Source: Frankia gtarii
GTDB taxonomy: Bacteria; Actinomycetota; Actinomycetes; Frankiales; Frankiaceae
Assembly: GCF_025403375.1 (NCBI RefSeq)
Contig: NZ_JAMPTM010000014.1
Location: 1 to 51,146 of the forward strand
Direction: 5' to 3'
DNA length: 51,146 nucleotides
Shown: positions 16,107 to 24,840 of the stretch, piece after piece
Position numbering within the stretch: position 1 is the stretch's first letter
Layout: every line of letters starts with the position of its first letter
The notes under the pieces: model-generated
Database searches by the model: none
The model's input: only the letters and a program-made list of their open reading frames with translations
What the model was told of the DNA's origin: nothing
Translations under genes and position numbers: made by a program

Positions 16107-17243
16107 CTAGAGCCCCATCTCCTTGGCGATGATGCTGTGCTGAATCTCCGAGGTGCCGCCGCCGACCATCGCATGCTTGGCCTCGCGGAAATAGCGCTCC
16201 ATGTCGTACTCCGGCAACTGTGCGTACCCGCCGAGCGCCTGCATGCCGTCGAAGGCACACCGAAAAGCGACATCCGCGGCGTACACCTTGGCCATCGACA
16301 CGTCCTTGAGCGCCCGCTCGCCGCGGGCCAGTCTGGTGGCGGCGCTGTAGACGAGCAGCCGGGCCGCGTTGACCTCGGTCTCGCGCGCGGCCATCCGGTG
16401 CTTGAGGACCTGGAACTTCGACAGCGGACGCCCGAACTGGGTGCGGGTCCTGGTGTACTCGACGGTGTCGTCGAGGGCCGTACGGGCGTTGCCGACGTAG
16501 GTCGCGGCCAGACTCAGTCGTTCCATCTCCAGGTGCTCGCGGAGGTAGTCCCAGCCCTGGCCGGGCTCGCCGATGATGTTGGATCGGGGCACCCGCGCAT
16601 CGGTCAGGAAGATCTCGGTGGTACCGAACGAGCGCCGGACGATCGTGTCCAGTTTGCGGATGTCCACACCGTCGGTGGTGTTCGGAACAAGGATCATGCT
16701 GATCCCACGGTGCCGGTCCGGGCTGGTGCGGGCCATCAGATTGATCACGGTGCCGGGCAGGTGGGCGCCCGAGCAGAACACCTTGTTGCCGTTGAGGATC
16801 CACTGGTCACCGTCGAGCACCGCCCTGGTCGCCAGCCCGGCCGCGTCCGACCCGGCACCCGGTTCACTGATGGAGATCGAGAACTTGACGTCGCCGGCGA
16901 GGAAGCCGGGCAGGTACTGAGCCTTCTGCTCCGGAGTGCCGTGGTTGGCGATGTTCGTGGCGGTGAACATCGAGGTCATGATGGCGGCGGCGAAGTCGAG
17001 GCTGTACTTGGCGATCACTTCGCAGAAGATCGCGTACATGACCGGGTCCGCTGCCTGGCCGCCCTCCTCCGCCGGAACCAGCAGACCTAGCCAGCCACGG
17101 TCGGCGAACTTTCTGTATGCCTCGTCAGGGAACGTGCGGGACGCATCGTGCTCACGTATGTACTCTCGGCCAACCTCCTTGTCCATGAACGCCGTCAGGG
17201 TGTCGAACCACAGCTGCTGCTCCTCGGTGAACCGAAAGTCCAC
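16107..17243 (-). CDS. Acyl-CoA dehydrogenase, isovaleryl/long-chain-type active site
   Basis: 378 residues, normal for the family. FAD-binding motifs FSISISEPGAGSD and WILNGNKVFCSG are present. The position that holds the catalytic Glu in medium-chain enzymes is Gly (VGGGTSEIQ), but a Glu occurs in HLEMERLSLA (Glu241), where isovaleryl- and long-chain enzymes keep their base, so it should be active, perhaps on a branched or cyclic acyl-CoA. It uses FAD and introduces the C2-C3 double bond. Divergent from the tetR gene, with palindrome 1 located 58 bp upstream of its start. Confidence 0.92.
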   Translation of the reverse strand: MDFRFTEEQQLWFDTLTAFMDKEVGREYIREHDASRTFPDEAYRKFADRGWLGLLVPAEEGGQAADPVMYAIFCEVIAKYSLDFAAAIMTSMFTATNIANHGTPEQKAQYLPGFLAGDVKFSISISEPGAGSDAAGLATRAVLDGDQWILNGNKVFCSGAHLPGTVINLMARTSPDRHRGISMILVPNTTDGVDIRKLDTIVRRSFGTTEIFLTDARVPRSNIIGEPGQGWDYLREHLEMERLSLAATYVGNARTALDDTVEYTRTRTQFGRPLSKFQVLKHRMAARETEVNAARLLVYSAATRLARGERALKDVSMAKVYAADVAFRCAFDGMQALGGYAQLPEYDMERYFREAKHAMVGGGTSEIQHSIIAKEMGL

Positions 17244-17301
17244 GGACCTGCACCTCCATCGAACGGCTCGTGCCCGTCACGCTAGACACTTCGAAGGCTG
17301 G

Positions 17302-17317
17302 AAACAACCGATTGTTT
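17302..17317. promoter_or_regulatory. Regulon palindrome 1: AAACAACCGATTGTTT
   Basis: Perfect 6-bp arms AAACAA/TTGTTT around four bases, in the divergent promoter region of the acyl-CoA dehydrogenase and tetR genes. It could allow autoregulation of tetR. One of 12 copies in the window; binding by the local TetR protein is inferred. Confidence 0.75.
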
Positions 17318-17525
17318 TTGATTCCGCGGCCCTCCGCTGCCCCGAGGGTGCCGGGCGACGCCAGCGGCCCGCACGAGTCGAGCCATCCCGCGTGACGTCG
17401 CCGGACGAGGGTAGACGATCATAAAGAGGCTGATCGCCTGATCCGCCTGCGCCGCCTGGGCACGGCCCGCGACAGACCATCGTGAGACGATGACAGCGCA
17501 AGACAAGTAGAGAGGAACACGGAAG

Positions 17526-18137
17526 GTGGCAACAGCACGCGTCAGCCGGCGCGCCCGCAGCTCGGGCCCGGTGTCAGCCGAGCTGATCGAGCAGGAGGCA
17601 GTCCGCCTCTTCGCCGACAAGACCTATCCGGTGATCGGCATGCGCGACATCGGAGATGCCGTCGGCCTGCTGCCGGGCAGCCTCTACGTGCACATCAGCG
17701 GCAAGGAGGACCTGCTGCTACGCATCGTGGAGAAGGGCATCCAGAGCTACGTCGACGCGATCAGCGCCGCCGCGGACAGCGACGCGCCCGCCGCCGAACG
17801 ACTGCGGGCTGCGTTCCACGCCCACTTCGCCGTGCTACAGCGCAGCCAGGACCAGACTCGAGTCGCGTTCCACCAGTGGACCTACCTCTCGCCGGACAAC
17901 CAGCGTCGGGTGATCGCCATGCGGCAGGCATACGAGGACCTGTTCGCCGGGATCATGCGTGACGGCATCCGCAACGGCGAGTTCCGCCAGCTCCGCAGCC
18001 CCCGGGTCATCGTTCTGGCGTTCATCGGCATGCTCAACAACGCCGCGGAGTGGTTCTCCCCCCACGGTCAGCTCTCAGCCGAGGAGATCGCGACCGAGCT
18101 CGCCGACAGCGTCCTGGGCGGGATTCAGGCCCGGTAG
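17526..18137 (+). CDS. TetR-family transcriptional regulator, candidate master regulator of the palindrome regulon
   Basis: 203 residues. The N-terminal TetR DNA-binding domain is clear: ELIEQEAVRLFADKTYPVIG, then MRDIGDAVGLLPGSLYVHISGKEDLL. The C-terminal ligand domain resembles KstR2/FadR-like TetR proteins that respond to acyl-CoA thioesters. GTG start with AGGAACACGGAAG just ahead. It is the only TetR gene in the window, is divergent from an acyl-CoA dehydrogenase, and has a palindrome in the shared promoter; genes carrying the same palindrome surround it on the right. I infer that it represses them all until a pathway CoA-ester appears. The PucR-type gene is a less likely candidate. Confidence 0.9.
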   Translation: MATARVSRRARSSGPVSAELIEQEAVRLFADKTYPVIGMRDIGDAVGLLPGSLYVHISGKEDLLLRIVEKGIQSYVDAISAAADSDAPAAERLRAAFHAHFAVLQRSQDQTRVAFHQWTYLSPDNQRRVIAMRQAYEDLFAGIMRDGIRNGEFRQLRSPRVIVLAFIGMLNNAAEWFSPHGQLSAEEIATELADSVLGGIQAR

Positions 18138-18261
18138 CCGACCACCGGCTCGCACCTCGGCCGCACGGATCGCGGCCGCGATCATGAAGGCCACCGACGT
18201 TCCCGGCGCATCGGCGGCGCAGGACGCGAGGCAGCGGAGCGGATGCACATACCTTGGCAAA

Positions 18262-18277
18262 AAACAAATGTTTGCTT
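18262..18277. promoter_or_regulatory. Regulon palindrome 2: AAACAAATGTTTGCTT
   Basis: Left half perfect, right half TTGCTT with one mismatch. It lies 135 bp upstream of the CoA-transferase start at 18413, in a 275-bp gap with no other gene. Confidence 0.6.
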
Positions 18278-18412
18278 CCGACTCTGACCGGACGTAGCGT
18301 TGCGGCGTCTCGACAAGGCCGTACGGCCCATCCTGGCCGACGGCCGCCGGGGACGGCGTCGGCACCCCGACGGCCGACGGTGCGGTGAGCGGTACGGAAG
18401 GCGGACAGTGCG

Positions 18413-19588
18413 GTGAGCAGTGCGGACACCTTCACCGGCCTGCGGGTCCTCGAACTGACGACCACCATCGCAGGCCCGTACAGCGCCATGATCCTGGCCA
18501 GCCTCGGCGCAGACGTGATCAAGGTGGAACGACCCGGCGGCGGGGACGACGCCCGTGGAATGCCCCCGCACCAGGCCAGCGAGAGCGCGGTCTTTCACGC
18601 CGTCAACCGCAACAAGCGCAGCCTGGTGCTCGACCTCAAGGACCCCGTCGGCCGGGAGGCGTTCCTGAGACTCGCCGAGACCGCCGATGTGGTGGTGCAG
18701 AGCTACCGACCCGGGGCGGCCGACAAACTCGGCCTCGGGTACGCCGAGGTGCACGCTCGTAATCGACGTGCCGTCTACTGCTCGGTCTCGGCGTTCGGCG
18801 CGTCCGGGGCGGCAGCCGGGCTGCCCGGCTACGACCCGCTGATCCAGGCAGTCACCGGGATGATGAGCATGACCGGCGAGCCCGGCGGTGCCCCGGTTCG
18901 GATAGCCCCGTCACTGACCGATCTGACGACCGGGATGTGGGCGGCCATCGCGATCATCGCCGCGCTGCGCCGACGCGACGTCACGGGGACGGGCGAACAC
19001 GTCGAGGCCACCCTGGTCGACAGTGGTTTCGCGCTGCTGTGCCATCAGATCGTCGGGATGTACGCCACCGGGATCATCCCCGGCCCGCTCGGCTCGGCCT
19101 CGCCGATCACAGCGCCGTACGAGTGCTTCGAGACCAGCGACGGCTGGGTCATGATCGCCGCGGGGAACGACGGTCTGTTCACCCGGCTCTGCACCGCGCT
19201 CGACGTCCCGCGGCTGGCCGGCGACGAACGGTTCGTCGACTCGGCGGCCCGGGTCCGCAACCGGGTCGCGCTCCATGCGGCCGTGCAGGAGCGGGTCGGG
19301 GTTTACGCGACCGCCGCGTGCGTGCAACGGCTACGCGAGGCGAAGATCCCGGTCGGTCCGGTCCACGATCTACGCGAGGCCGTCGAGCACCCCGTCGCGG
19401 CCGACCGGGGGACAGTCGTCGCGGCGCTCGGACCGCACGTGTTACCCATGGTCCGCCTCCCCATCGACGACGCCGGCACGGTCAACGTCTACCCTCCGCG
19501 GCTGGGCCAGCACTCGGGCGAGATCCTGCGCGAGGCCGGCTTCACCGAGGAGGAGATCACCCACCTGCTCGCACTCACCACCACCTGA
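18413..19588 (+). CDS. CaiB/BaiF family III CoA-transferase
   Basis: 391 residues, single-domain length. Starts FTGLRVLELTTTIAGPYSAM, with GADVIKVERPGGGDDARG, NRNKRSLVLDLK and an Asp at about residue 170 in SLTDLTTGMW, at the place of the catalytic Asp that forms the acyl anhydride in formyl-CoA transferase. It moves CoA from a donor thioester to a carboxylic acid, which would activate a ring-cleavage acid without ATP. GTG start, with GGAAGG upstream. First gene of a plus-strand group running to 23816, under palindrome 2. Confidence 0.92.
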   Translation: MSSADTFTGLRVLELTTTIAGPYSAMILASLGADVIKVERPGGGDDARGMPPHQASESAVFHAVNRNKRSLVLDLKDPVGREAFLRLAETADVVVQSYRPGAADKLGLGYAEVHARNRRAVYCSVSAFGASGAAAGLPGYDPLIQAVTGMMSMTGEPGGAPVRIAPSLTDLTTGMWAAIAIIAALRRRDVTGTGEHVEATLVDSGFALLCHQIVGMYATGIIPGPLGSASPITAPYECFETSDGWVMIAAGNDGLFTRLCTALDVPRLAGDERFVDSAARVRNRVALHAAVQERVGVYATAACVQRLREAKIPVGPVHDLREAVEHPVAADRGTVVAALGPHVLPMVRLPIDDAGTVNVYPPRLGQHSGEILREAGFTEEEITHLLALTTT

Positions 19589-19716
19589 GTCAGCGGAAAG
19601 CCGTCGGGACACCAGGTCGACGAGCACCGGGATTCCCACCGTCGGCGACCAGGCCGGTAACGATCCGACGACCTGGAGATCACAGCCCAGCGAACGGTTT
19701 CCTGGAGATGTTCCCG

Positions 19717-20850
19717 ATGGCCGATGCCGAGGCACTGCTCGCCGAGGTCGCAGCCCGGCTCACCGCCCGAACGGACGAGCTGGTCGAACGCCAACTGGTC
19801 GCGCTGCGCGCGTACCCCGCCTACGACCGGGTGCCCGTGGACGACCTGCGCCGATCGTGCCGGCGCAACGTGCTGCGCGTCGCCGCAACGCTCGGCCAGC
19901 ACGCCCTGCTCGCCGAGGTCGAGGAGGACGAGCGGGCATCCGGACAACGCCGTGCCCGACAGGGCGTGCCGTCGGACACCGTCGTCCAGGCGTATCGGGC
20001 GGTGCTGGCCGTGCTGCGCAACGCGTTCATCGAGGAGGCGACGACGAGCGGCGCCGATCCCCGGGCGGTCCTGGCCGTCGCCACCCGACTGTGGGACCTC
20101 ACCGACCAGTACGCCGGCGTCCTGGTCTCCGCACGTCAGCAGGTGGAGATCGACAGTGCTCGGCGCGACGAGCGGCACCGGATCGCCTTCCTGCACCGGT
20201 TGCTCGTGGGCGGCGTCGACCAGGCCGAGCTGGTCGCGGGCCAGTCCGTGCACGGCGTGCTCACGGACGGCCGGTACTGGGTTTTCCGGGCCCGTGAACT
20301 GGACGGGCACGAAGATCCGCAGCGACTGAGCCGGCACCTGGAGCATGGCAATCGGCGATCGCTGGTCGCCTCGGTCGAGGACGACATCGCAGGCATCACC
20401 GTGACTCGCCCCGTCCCCCTCGCCGATGCCGTGATCGCGGTGACGGGGCCGGTGCCCCTCGCGACGGTGTCCTCCGCATTCGCCGAGGCCACCCGGGTGC
20501 TCAATGTGGCGCTGCGGTACCGCCGCACGGGGGTGGTGGACAGCTCGTCACTGTCGGTCCGGGTCGCGGTCGAGCAGCAGGGTGAGCTCGGCGAGCTGCT
20601 GCACCGCCGCTACCTGGCCAGGCTGGTGAAACGCGGCCCAGCAGCGGCCGAGCTGATCGAGACCGTCGAACGCTGGCTGCACGAACGGCGATCGGTGGCG
20701 GCGACGGCGCGGGCGTTGTCCGTACATGAGAACACCGTCCGCTACCGGCTGGGCCGCTTCGCCCAGTTGACCGACGCCGATCTGAGCGATACCGACGTGC
20801 TCGTCGAGGTGTGGTGGGCCCTGGAGTACGCGAGCATCAGACCGAGCTGA
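19717..20850 (+). CDS. PucR-family transcriptional regulator
   Basis: 377 residues. The C-terminus holds the PucR-type helix-turn-helix: [20 protein letters not shown], then [12 protein letters not shown]. The N-terminal part is helical (sensor-like, [17 protein letters not shown]) and the middle is the degenerate domain typical of CdaR/PucR proteins. ATG 19717 has GGAG nine bases ahead; ATG 19708 is in frame but too close to it. These regulators often activate catabolic genes. It lies between the CoA-transferase and the C-C hydrolase, so it may give second-level control of this group. No palindrome directly precedes it. Confidence 0.88.
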   Translation: MADAEALLAEVAARLTARTDELVERQLVALRAYPAYDRVPVDDLRRSCRRNVLRVAATLGQHALLAEVEEDERASGQRRARQGVPSDTVVQAYRAVLAVLRNAFIEEATTSGADPRAVLAVATRLWDLTDQYAGVLVSARQQVEIDSARRDERHRIAFLHRLLVGGVDQAELVAGQSVHGVLTDGRYWVFRARELDGHEDPQRLSRHLEHGNRRSLVASVEDDIAGITVTRPVPLADAVIAVTGPVPLATVSSAFAEATRVLNVALRYRRTGVVDSSSLSVRVAVEQQGELGELLHRRYLARLVKRGPAAAELIETVERWLHERRSVAATARALSVHENTVRYRLGRFAQLTDADLSDTDVLVEVWWALEYASIRPS

Positions 20851-20924
20851 GCGTCGCACGATCATCGCTCGATCATCACTCGACCGGGAGCCGCTTGTGT
20901 GGTCGGGAGGCCGCTGGTACCTTA

Positions 20925-20940
20925 GAACAAACAATTGTTT
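20925..20940. promoter_or_regulatory. Regulon palindrome 3: GAACAAACAATTGTTT
   Basis: Ends 19 bp before the ATG of the oxocamphor-hydrolase-like gene. The overlapping CAAACAATTGTTTG is perfectly symmetric. It would cover the promoter or the transcript start. Confidence 0.75.
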
Positions 20941-20959
20941 GCAGGGAAGGACAAGCCCG

Positions 20960-21718
20960 ATGGCGTCCATTGCACCGTCATTCGAGGACTATGCCACGAA
21001 GTACGAGAACATCGAACTCGAACGCGATGAGGCCGGGGTTCTTCAGGTCACTGTGCACACCGAGGGGAAGAGCCTGGTCTGGACGGCTCGGGCACACGAC
21101 GAGCTGGCCTACTGCTTCACCGACATCGCCTGCGACGCGGAGAACAAAGTAATGGTGCTCACCGGCGCGGGCGACTCGTACTGCTCGGAGATTGATTTCT
21201 CCAGCTTCAGCCTGGGCAGCGCCAGGGACTGGTCGCAGATCATCTTCGAGGGTCAGCGGCTGTTACAGAACCTGATGGGTATCGAGATCCCGGTGATAGC
21301 CGCGATCAACGGTCCGGCGACCGTTCATCCAGAAATCCCGGTGCTCTCGGACATCACGATCGCGGCGAACACCGCCGTCTTCTCCGACAGCCCGCACCTC
21401 GCGAACGGCATCGTGCCCGGCGATGGCGCGCACATCTGCTGGACCCACGTCCTGGGCCCGCAGCGCGGGCGCTATTTCCTGCTGACCGAGCAGGTCCTCG
21501 ACGCCGACCAGGCCCTGGCCTACGGCGTGGTCAACGAGGTGCTGCCGCCCGAGCGGGTCCTCCCCCGCGCCCGCGAGATCGCCGCCAGGATCGCAGCCAA
21601 GCCACCGCTCGGCACGCGCTACGCCCGCGTGCTACTCACCCGCGAGATCAAGCGGCTTATTCACGAGCAGCAGGGACTCGGCCTCACGCACGAGGCCCTG
21701 GCCGCGCTGTCCCTGTAG
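20960..21718 (+). CDS. 6-oxocamphor hydrolase-like beta-diketone C-C hydrolase (crotonase superfamily)
   Basis: 252 residues. It has the crotonase fold, but resembles, as I recall it, 6-oxocamphor hydrolase (CamK) of Rhodococcus over most of its length: [62 protein letters not shown]. The residues reported as important in that enzyme (His45, His122, His145, Asp154, Glu244) all occur here shifted by one: His46, His123, His146, Asp155, Glu245. The reference enzyme cleaves a bicyclic 1,3-diketone by retro-Claisen hydrolysis, without CoA. I infer ring opening of a cyclic beta-diketone; the substrate is unknown. It leads an operon with MaoC, Ltp2-like and DUF35 genes under palindrome 3. Confidence 0.85.
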   Translation: MASIAPSFEDYATKYENIELERDEAGVLQVTVHTEGKSLVWTARAHDELAYCFTDIACDAENKVMVLTGAGDSYCSEIDFSSFSLGSARDWSQIIFEGQRLLQNLMGIEIPVIAAINGPATVHPEIPVLSDITIAANTAVFSDSPHLANGIVPGDGAHICWTHVLGPQRGRYFLLTEQVLDADQALAYGVVNEVLPPERVLPRAREIAARIAAKPPLGTRYARVLLTREIKRLIHEQQGLGLTHEALAALSL

Positions 21719-21734
21719 TCCTCTGGAGTACACG

Positions 21735-22220
21735 TTGCACAAGCAGACCTTCAACCGGCTGCGGCACACCTTCGACGACTTCGCGGTCGGCGACACAGTG
21801 GTGACCGCGGGCCGGACCGTCGACATCGGCGACATCACCACGTTCGCCGGACTGACCGGCGACCACTACCCGCTGCACACCGACGAGGAGTTCTGCCGCT
21901 CCACGGCGTTCGGCGGTCGGATAGCGCACGGCCCGCTCACCTACGGCTTCGCGGTCGGGCTGGTGGCGCTGTCCGGTTTCCTCGGCGACGCGATCATCGC
22001 CTTCCTGGAGTGCCAGCGCCTGCGGGCCCTGGCACCGGTCCGACCCGGCGACACCGTCCGGGTGCGGGCGGAGGTGGCCGAGGCGACCCCCGGCCGCAAA
22101 CCCCACCACGGGACCCTGCACATCGACTACACCGTGATCAATCAGAAGGACGAGGACGTCATGCGGTTCCGCATGCTGCTCCTCGCCCGCAGAGAGAACC
22201 AGGAGAAGCAGGGTGAGTGA
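21735..22220 (+). CDS. MaoC-family enoyl-CoA hydratase/dehydratase
   Basis: 161 residues with a single hot-dog fold. The hydratase-2 motif is present as GLTGDHYPLHTDEEFCRSTA with catalytic Asp and His, then FGGRIAHGPLTYGF. It would add water to an enoyl-CoA. TTG start with TGGAG seven bases ahead, 16 bp after the hydrolase gene; its end overlaps the next gene by 8 bp. In cholesterol side-chain degradation a MaoC hydratase (ChsH1/ChsH2) feeds an Ltp2 aldolase with a DUF35 partner, the same trio of domains seen here. Confidence 0.9.
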   Translation: MHKQTFNRLRHTFDDFAVGDTVVTAGRTVDIGDITTFAGLTGDHYPLHTDEEFCRSTAFGGRIAHGPLTYGFAVGLVALSGFLGDAIIAFLECQRLRALAPVRPGDTVRVRAEVAEATPGRKPHHGTLHIDYTVINQKDEDVMRFRMLLLARRENQEKQGE

Positions 22221-23400
22221 CGACGAACCCGTCTTCATCGGAATCGGCGAGCAGCCGTCCGGTCGTTACCCGAACCGCCCGTTCATGGGCGACCTGGTCC
22301 GGGTCGGCGTCGCCGCCGTGGCCGACGCCGGGCTGGCGATGAGCGACATCGACACCATCCTTCTCATCCCCTGCCTGCACTCCTTCGCCGACCAGGCCGA
22401 CCTCGTGTTCTCCCGGGTCGTCGAGGAGCTCGGGCTCAGCCAGCGGATCAAGAGCAGCTATCTGGTGCACTCCGGCGGCTCGACCAGCGACAACACCATT
22501 CGGGACGCCGCCGGCCTGATCTCCAGTGGGCACGCGAGGAACGTGCTGGTGCTGCAGGCCGAGAAGTGGGGTTCCGCGCCGGTCAACGAGATGATCGACA
22601 TGCTGACCGCCAACGGGATCCCGCGCGAGTGGGAGAAGGACAGCGGGCTGAGCTTCAACGCGGTGGGTGCGCTGATCACCCAGCGGTACATGCATGCCAG
22701 CGGCTCCACACCGGCGGACATGGCGTCGGTCTGCGTGGCGCTGCGCACGTGGGCGAACCTCAACCCGAACGCCATGTACCGGGACCGGACGCTGAGCGTC
22801 GAGCAGGTGCTCGCATCGAAGATGGTCACCGATCCGATCCGGGCGATGGAGTGTCCGATGCTGGCCGACGGCGCGTGCGCACTCGTCCTGACCAGCGCGG
22901 GCAACGCCCGCCGGCTGGGCCGGGACCGCTGGGTGCGCATCGCCGGCTCGGGCGGATGCGTATCGCACTACAGCATCGGTCAGGAACGCGATCTGGCCGT
23001 GCTCGGCTGGGAGAAGGCCGCCGTCGAGGCGTACGAGACGGCCGGCTGGGGGCCGCAGGACGCCGACATCGCCGAGATCTACGACTCCTACGCCGCGGTG
23101 CTGGCCAGCGGCATGGAAGGGCTCGGGCTCGCGCCGAAACACGAGGCGGCGCGGCAGTTCGCCCGCGGCGAGTTCTCCCCGGGCGGACGGCTGCCGACCA
23201 ACACCAACGGCGGTCTGCTGTCGGCCGGACACACCGGTGTCGGCGGCGGCACGGCGCTGCTCACCGAGGGTGTGCGCCAGCTACTCGGCCGCGCCGGCCC
23301 GGAACGCCAGGTCGAGGGCGCCACCCGCGCCGTGTGCGGCGGATCGGGTGGCACGTACATGGACTCGCAGGTGCTGTTGCTGGAAGGAGTGTCCGCGTGA
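22213..23400 (+). CDS. Thiolase-fold lipid-transfer-like protein without nucleophilic Cys; probable Ltp2-type aldolase
   Basis: 395 residues of the SCP-x/Ltp thiolase group. The usual nucleophile segment (CASG) reads VHSGGSTSDNT, so the active Cys is missing, while His340 (SAGHTGVGG) and Cys375 (CGGSGG) remain. Non-thiolytic family members such as Ltp2 work as retro-aldolases with Tyr residues; EIYDSY around 288-293 is a candidate region. Ltp2 requires a DUF35 OB-fold partner, and a DUF35 gene follows with a 4-bp overlap. I infer retro-aldol cleavage of a beta-hydroxyacyl-CoA made by the MaoC protein. A true thiolase is unlikely. Confidence 0.82.
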   Translation: MSDDEPVFIGIGEQPSGRYPNRPFMGDLVRVGVAAVADAGLAMSDIDTILLIPCLHSFADQADLVFSRVVEELGLSQRIKSSYLVHSGGSTSDNTIRDAAGLISSGHARNVLVLQAEKWGSAPVNEMIDMLTANGIPREWEKDSGLSFNAVGALITQRYMHASGSTPADMASVCVALRTWANLNPNAMYRDRTLSVEQVLASKMVTDPIRAMECPMLADGACALVLTSAGNARRLGRDRWVRIAGSGGCVSHYSIGQERDLAVLGWEKAAVEAYETAGWGPQDADIAEIYDSYAAVLASGMEGLGLAPKHEAARQFARGEFSPGGRLPTNTNGGLLSAGHTGVGGGTALLTEGVRQLLGRAGPERQVEGATRAVCGGSGGTYMDSQVLLLEGVSA

Positions 23401-23816
23401 CCAGCTCGAACGAGGTCGGCATGGAGGCCCTGACCGAGCCCTACTATGCGGCACTGCGCCGCGGCGAGCTCGTCGTCCAGCACTGCAAGGCGTGCAGCCG
23501 CGACATCATGTACCCGCGACACCTGTGCCCCTTCTGCTATGGGGACGACCTGAGCTTCGTCCCCGCGTCGACCAGGGGCGTGCTGCACAGCTTCGCGGTC
23601 CACCGAATCGGCTCGCCGACCGGTTTCGAGAACGACCTGCCCTACGCCGTGGGCGTGGTCAAGCTGGCGGACGACGTCCAGTTCCTGGCCCGCCTCTGGC
23701 CGGATGCCGACGGCGACTGGGGCGGCTACGCCTGCGACGCCGAGGTCGTCTTCCGCGCCGCCGACGCCGCGGAGATGCAGCGCCGTCCGGTGCCGTGGTT
23801 CGGCCTGCCCGGCTGA
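23397..23816 (+). CDS. DUF35 / Zn-ribbon OB-fold protein, partner of the thiolase-like protein
   Basis: 139 residues. An N-terminal rubredoxin-like zinc ribbon (HCKACSRDIMYPRHLCPFC, two CxxC pairs) is followed by an OB fold (GVLHSFAVHRIGSPTGFEND, LPYAVGVVKLAD). These proteins bind acyl-CoA thioesters for thiolase-like partners. GTG start overlapping the previous stop (GTGA), so the two are translationally coupled. Last gene of the plus-strand group; a hairpin terminator follows. Confidence 0.9.
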   Translation: MTSSNEVGMEALTEPYYAALRRGELVVQHCKACSRDIMYPRHLCPFCYGDDLSFVPASTRGVLHSFAVHRIGSPTGFENDLPYAVGVVKLADDVQFLARLWPDADGDWGGYACDAEVVFRAADAAEMQRRPVPWFGLPG

Positions 23817-23839
23817 CCGCCGCCCGGACCCCGGGCATG

Positions 23840-23878
23840 AGGCCGGCCCACCCCTGGGGATCGGGGGTGGGTCGGCCT
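23840..23878. terminator. Hairpin terminator between convergent genes
   Basis: AGGCCGGCCCACCCC pairs with GGGGTGGGTCGGCCT (one mismatch) around a short loop, 24 bp after the DUF35 stop and 29 bp from the SDR stop on the other strand. No T run, which is usual in high-GC actinobacteria. It probably works in both directions. Confidence 0.7.
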
Positions 23879-23906
23879 GGTCGTCAGTGATACTTCAATC
23901 TGTGCA

Positions 23907-24743
23907 TCAGTTGTACTTCGCCAGGAAACCGGCGTCGACGGGCAGGGTGACCCCGGTGACATACCGGGACTCGTCCGAAGCCAGCCAGGCGACGGCGTGG
24001 GATATCTCGCCCGGTTCCATCCAGGGAATCGGCAGCAGGTTCATCGCGGTGAAGGTATCCCCGAAGTCGGCCACGGTCGGGTTCTCCACCCCGGGGGCGA
24101 AGGCGCTCCAGATCGTCTCGTTCTGAATCATTTTGGTATTCGTGGAGCTGGGATGGATCGTGTTGGCCCGGATGAAATGCGGGGCCAGCTCGTTCGCGAG
24201 CGATCGCATCAGTCCCACGACGGCATGCTTGCCCATGTTGTAATGCACCTGGTTGGGGAACCCGCGCATACCGGCGGTCGAGCTGATGATGATGATCGAG
24301 CCGCCGCTGCCCTGCTCTATCAGGTAGGGCACGGCCACCTTGCAGGTGTTGTAGGGCCCGTGCATCTGCACGTCGATCATGTCCCGGTACATCTCGTCGG
24401 TCATCTCGACGAAGGGTGCCGCCGACCATATTCCGGCGTTCGCCACGACGATGTCGAGGCGACCGAGCTCGTTGACGCCGTCCCTGACCGCGGCGCTCAG
24501 TGCGGCGTGGTCGCGGACGTCGGCCTTGCGGGCGACCGCGCGGCGATCCAGCTTCTCGACCAGTTTCGCGGTCTCGTTGAGATCGTCCAGGCTGGCCAGC
24601 TCGTACGGGACGCTCGGGATGGGCTCACAGATGTCGACCGCGATGATGTCGGCACCCTCCTCGGCAAGCCGGACCGCGTGCGCGCGCCCCTGGCCCCGGC
24701 CGGCTCCGGTGATGAGCGCGACCTTGCCGTCTAACTTTCCCAT
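23907..24743 (-). CDS. Mycofactocin-type short-chain dehydrogenase (carveol-dehydrogenase-like)
   Basis: 278 residues. The N-terminus MGKLDGKVALITGAGRGQG with EEGADIIAVDIC, and the long insert VPYELASLDDLNETAKLVEK, mark the mycofactocin-coupled SDR subfamily, which keeps a bound NAD and passes electrons to mycofactocin. Catalytic Ser (IISSTAG) and YNMGK are present. Relatives include carveol dehydrogenase of Rhodococcus, so a terpenoid secondary alcohol is plausible, though unproven. A strong GGAGG precedes the ATG. Palindrome 4 lies 54 bp upstream. No mycofactocin genes are in the window. Confidence 0.9.
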   Translation of the reverse strand: MGKLDGKVALITGAGRGQGRAHAVRLAEEGADIIAVDICEPIPSVPYELASLDDLNETAKLVEKLDRRAVARKADVRDHAALSAAVRDGVNELGRLDIVVANAGIWSAAPFVEMTDEMYRDMIDVQMHGPYNTCKVAVPYLIEQGSGGSIIIISSTAGMRGFPNQVHYNMGKHAVVGLMRSLANELAPHFIRANTIHPSSTNTKMIQNETIWSAFAPGVENPTVADFGDTFTAMNLLPIPWMEPGEISHAVAWLASDESRYVTGVTLPVDAGFLAKYN

Positions 24744-24797
24744 GAATTTCCTCCATACTCATGCGCAGCGATAGTCCGCCGTCGACACAAAAGTGAA

Positions 24798-24813
24798 AAA
24801 CAATCGGTTGCCG
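24798..24813. promoter_or_regulatory. Regulon palindrome 4: AAACAATCGGTTGCCG
   Basis: Left half perfect, right half TTGCCG degenerate. Upstream of the SDR and just beyond the end of the LLM gene, so it serves a promoter internal to the minus-strand cluster. Confidence 0.55.
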
Positions 24814-24840
24814 TAAGGCTGGACGATTTGTCGTAGATGG

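Noticed and set aside
18937-19716. Upstream extension of the PucR-type regulator frame
   Set aside because: The extra 260 codons overlap the CoA-transferase gene in another frame and read as Arg-rich shadow; a start with a ribosome site exists at 19717.
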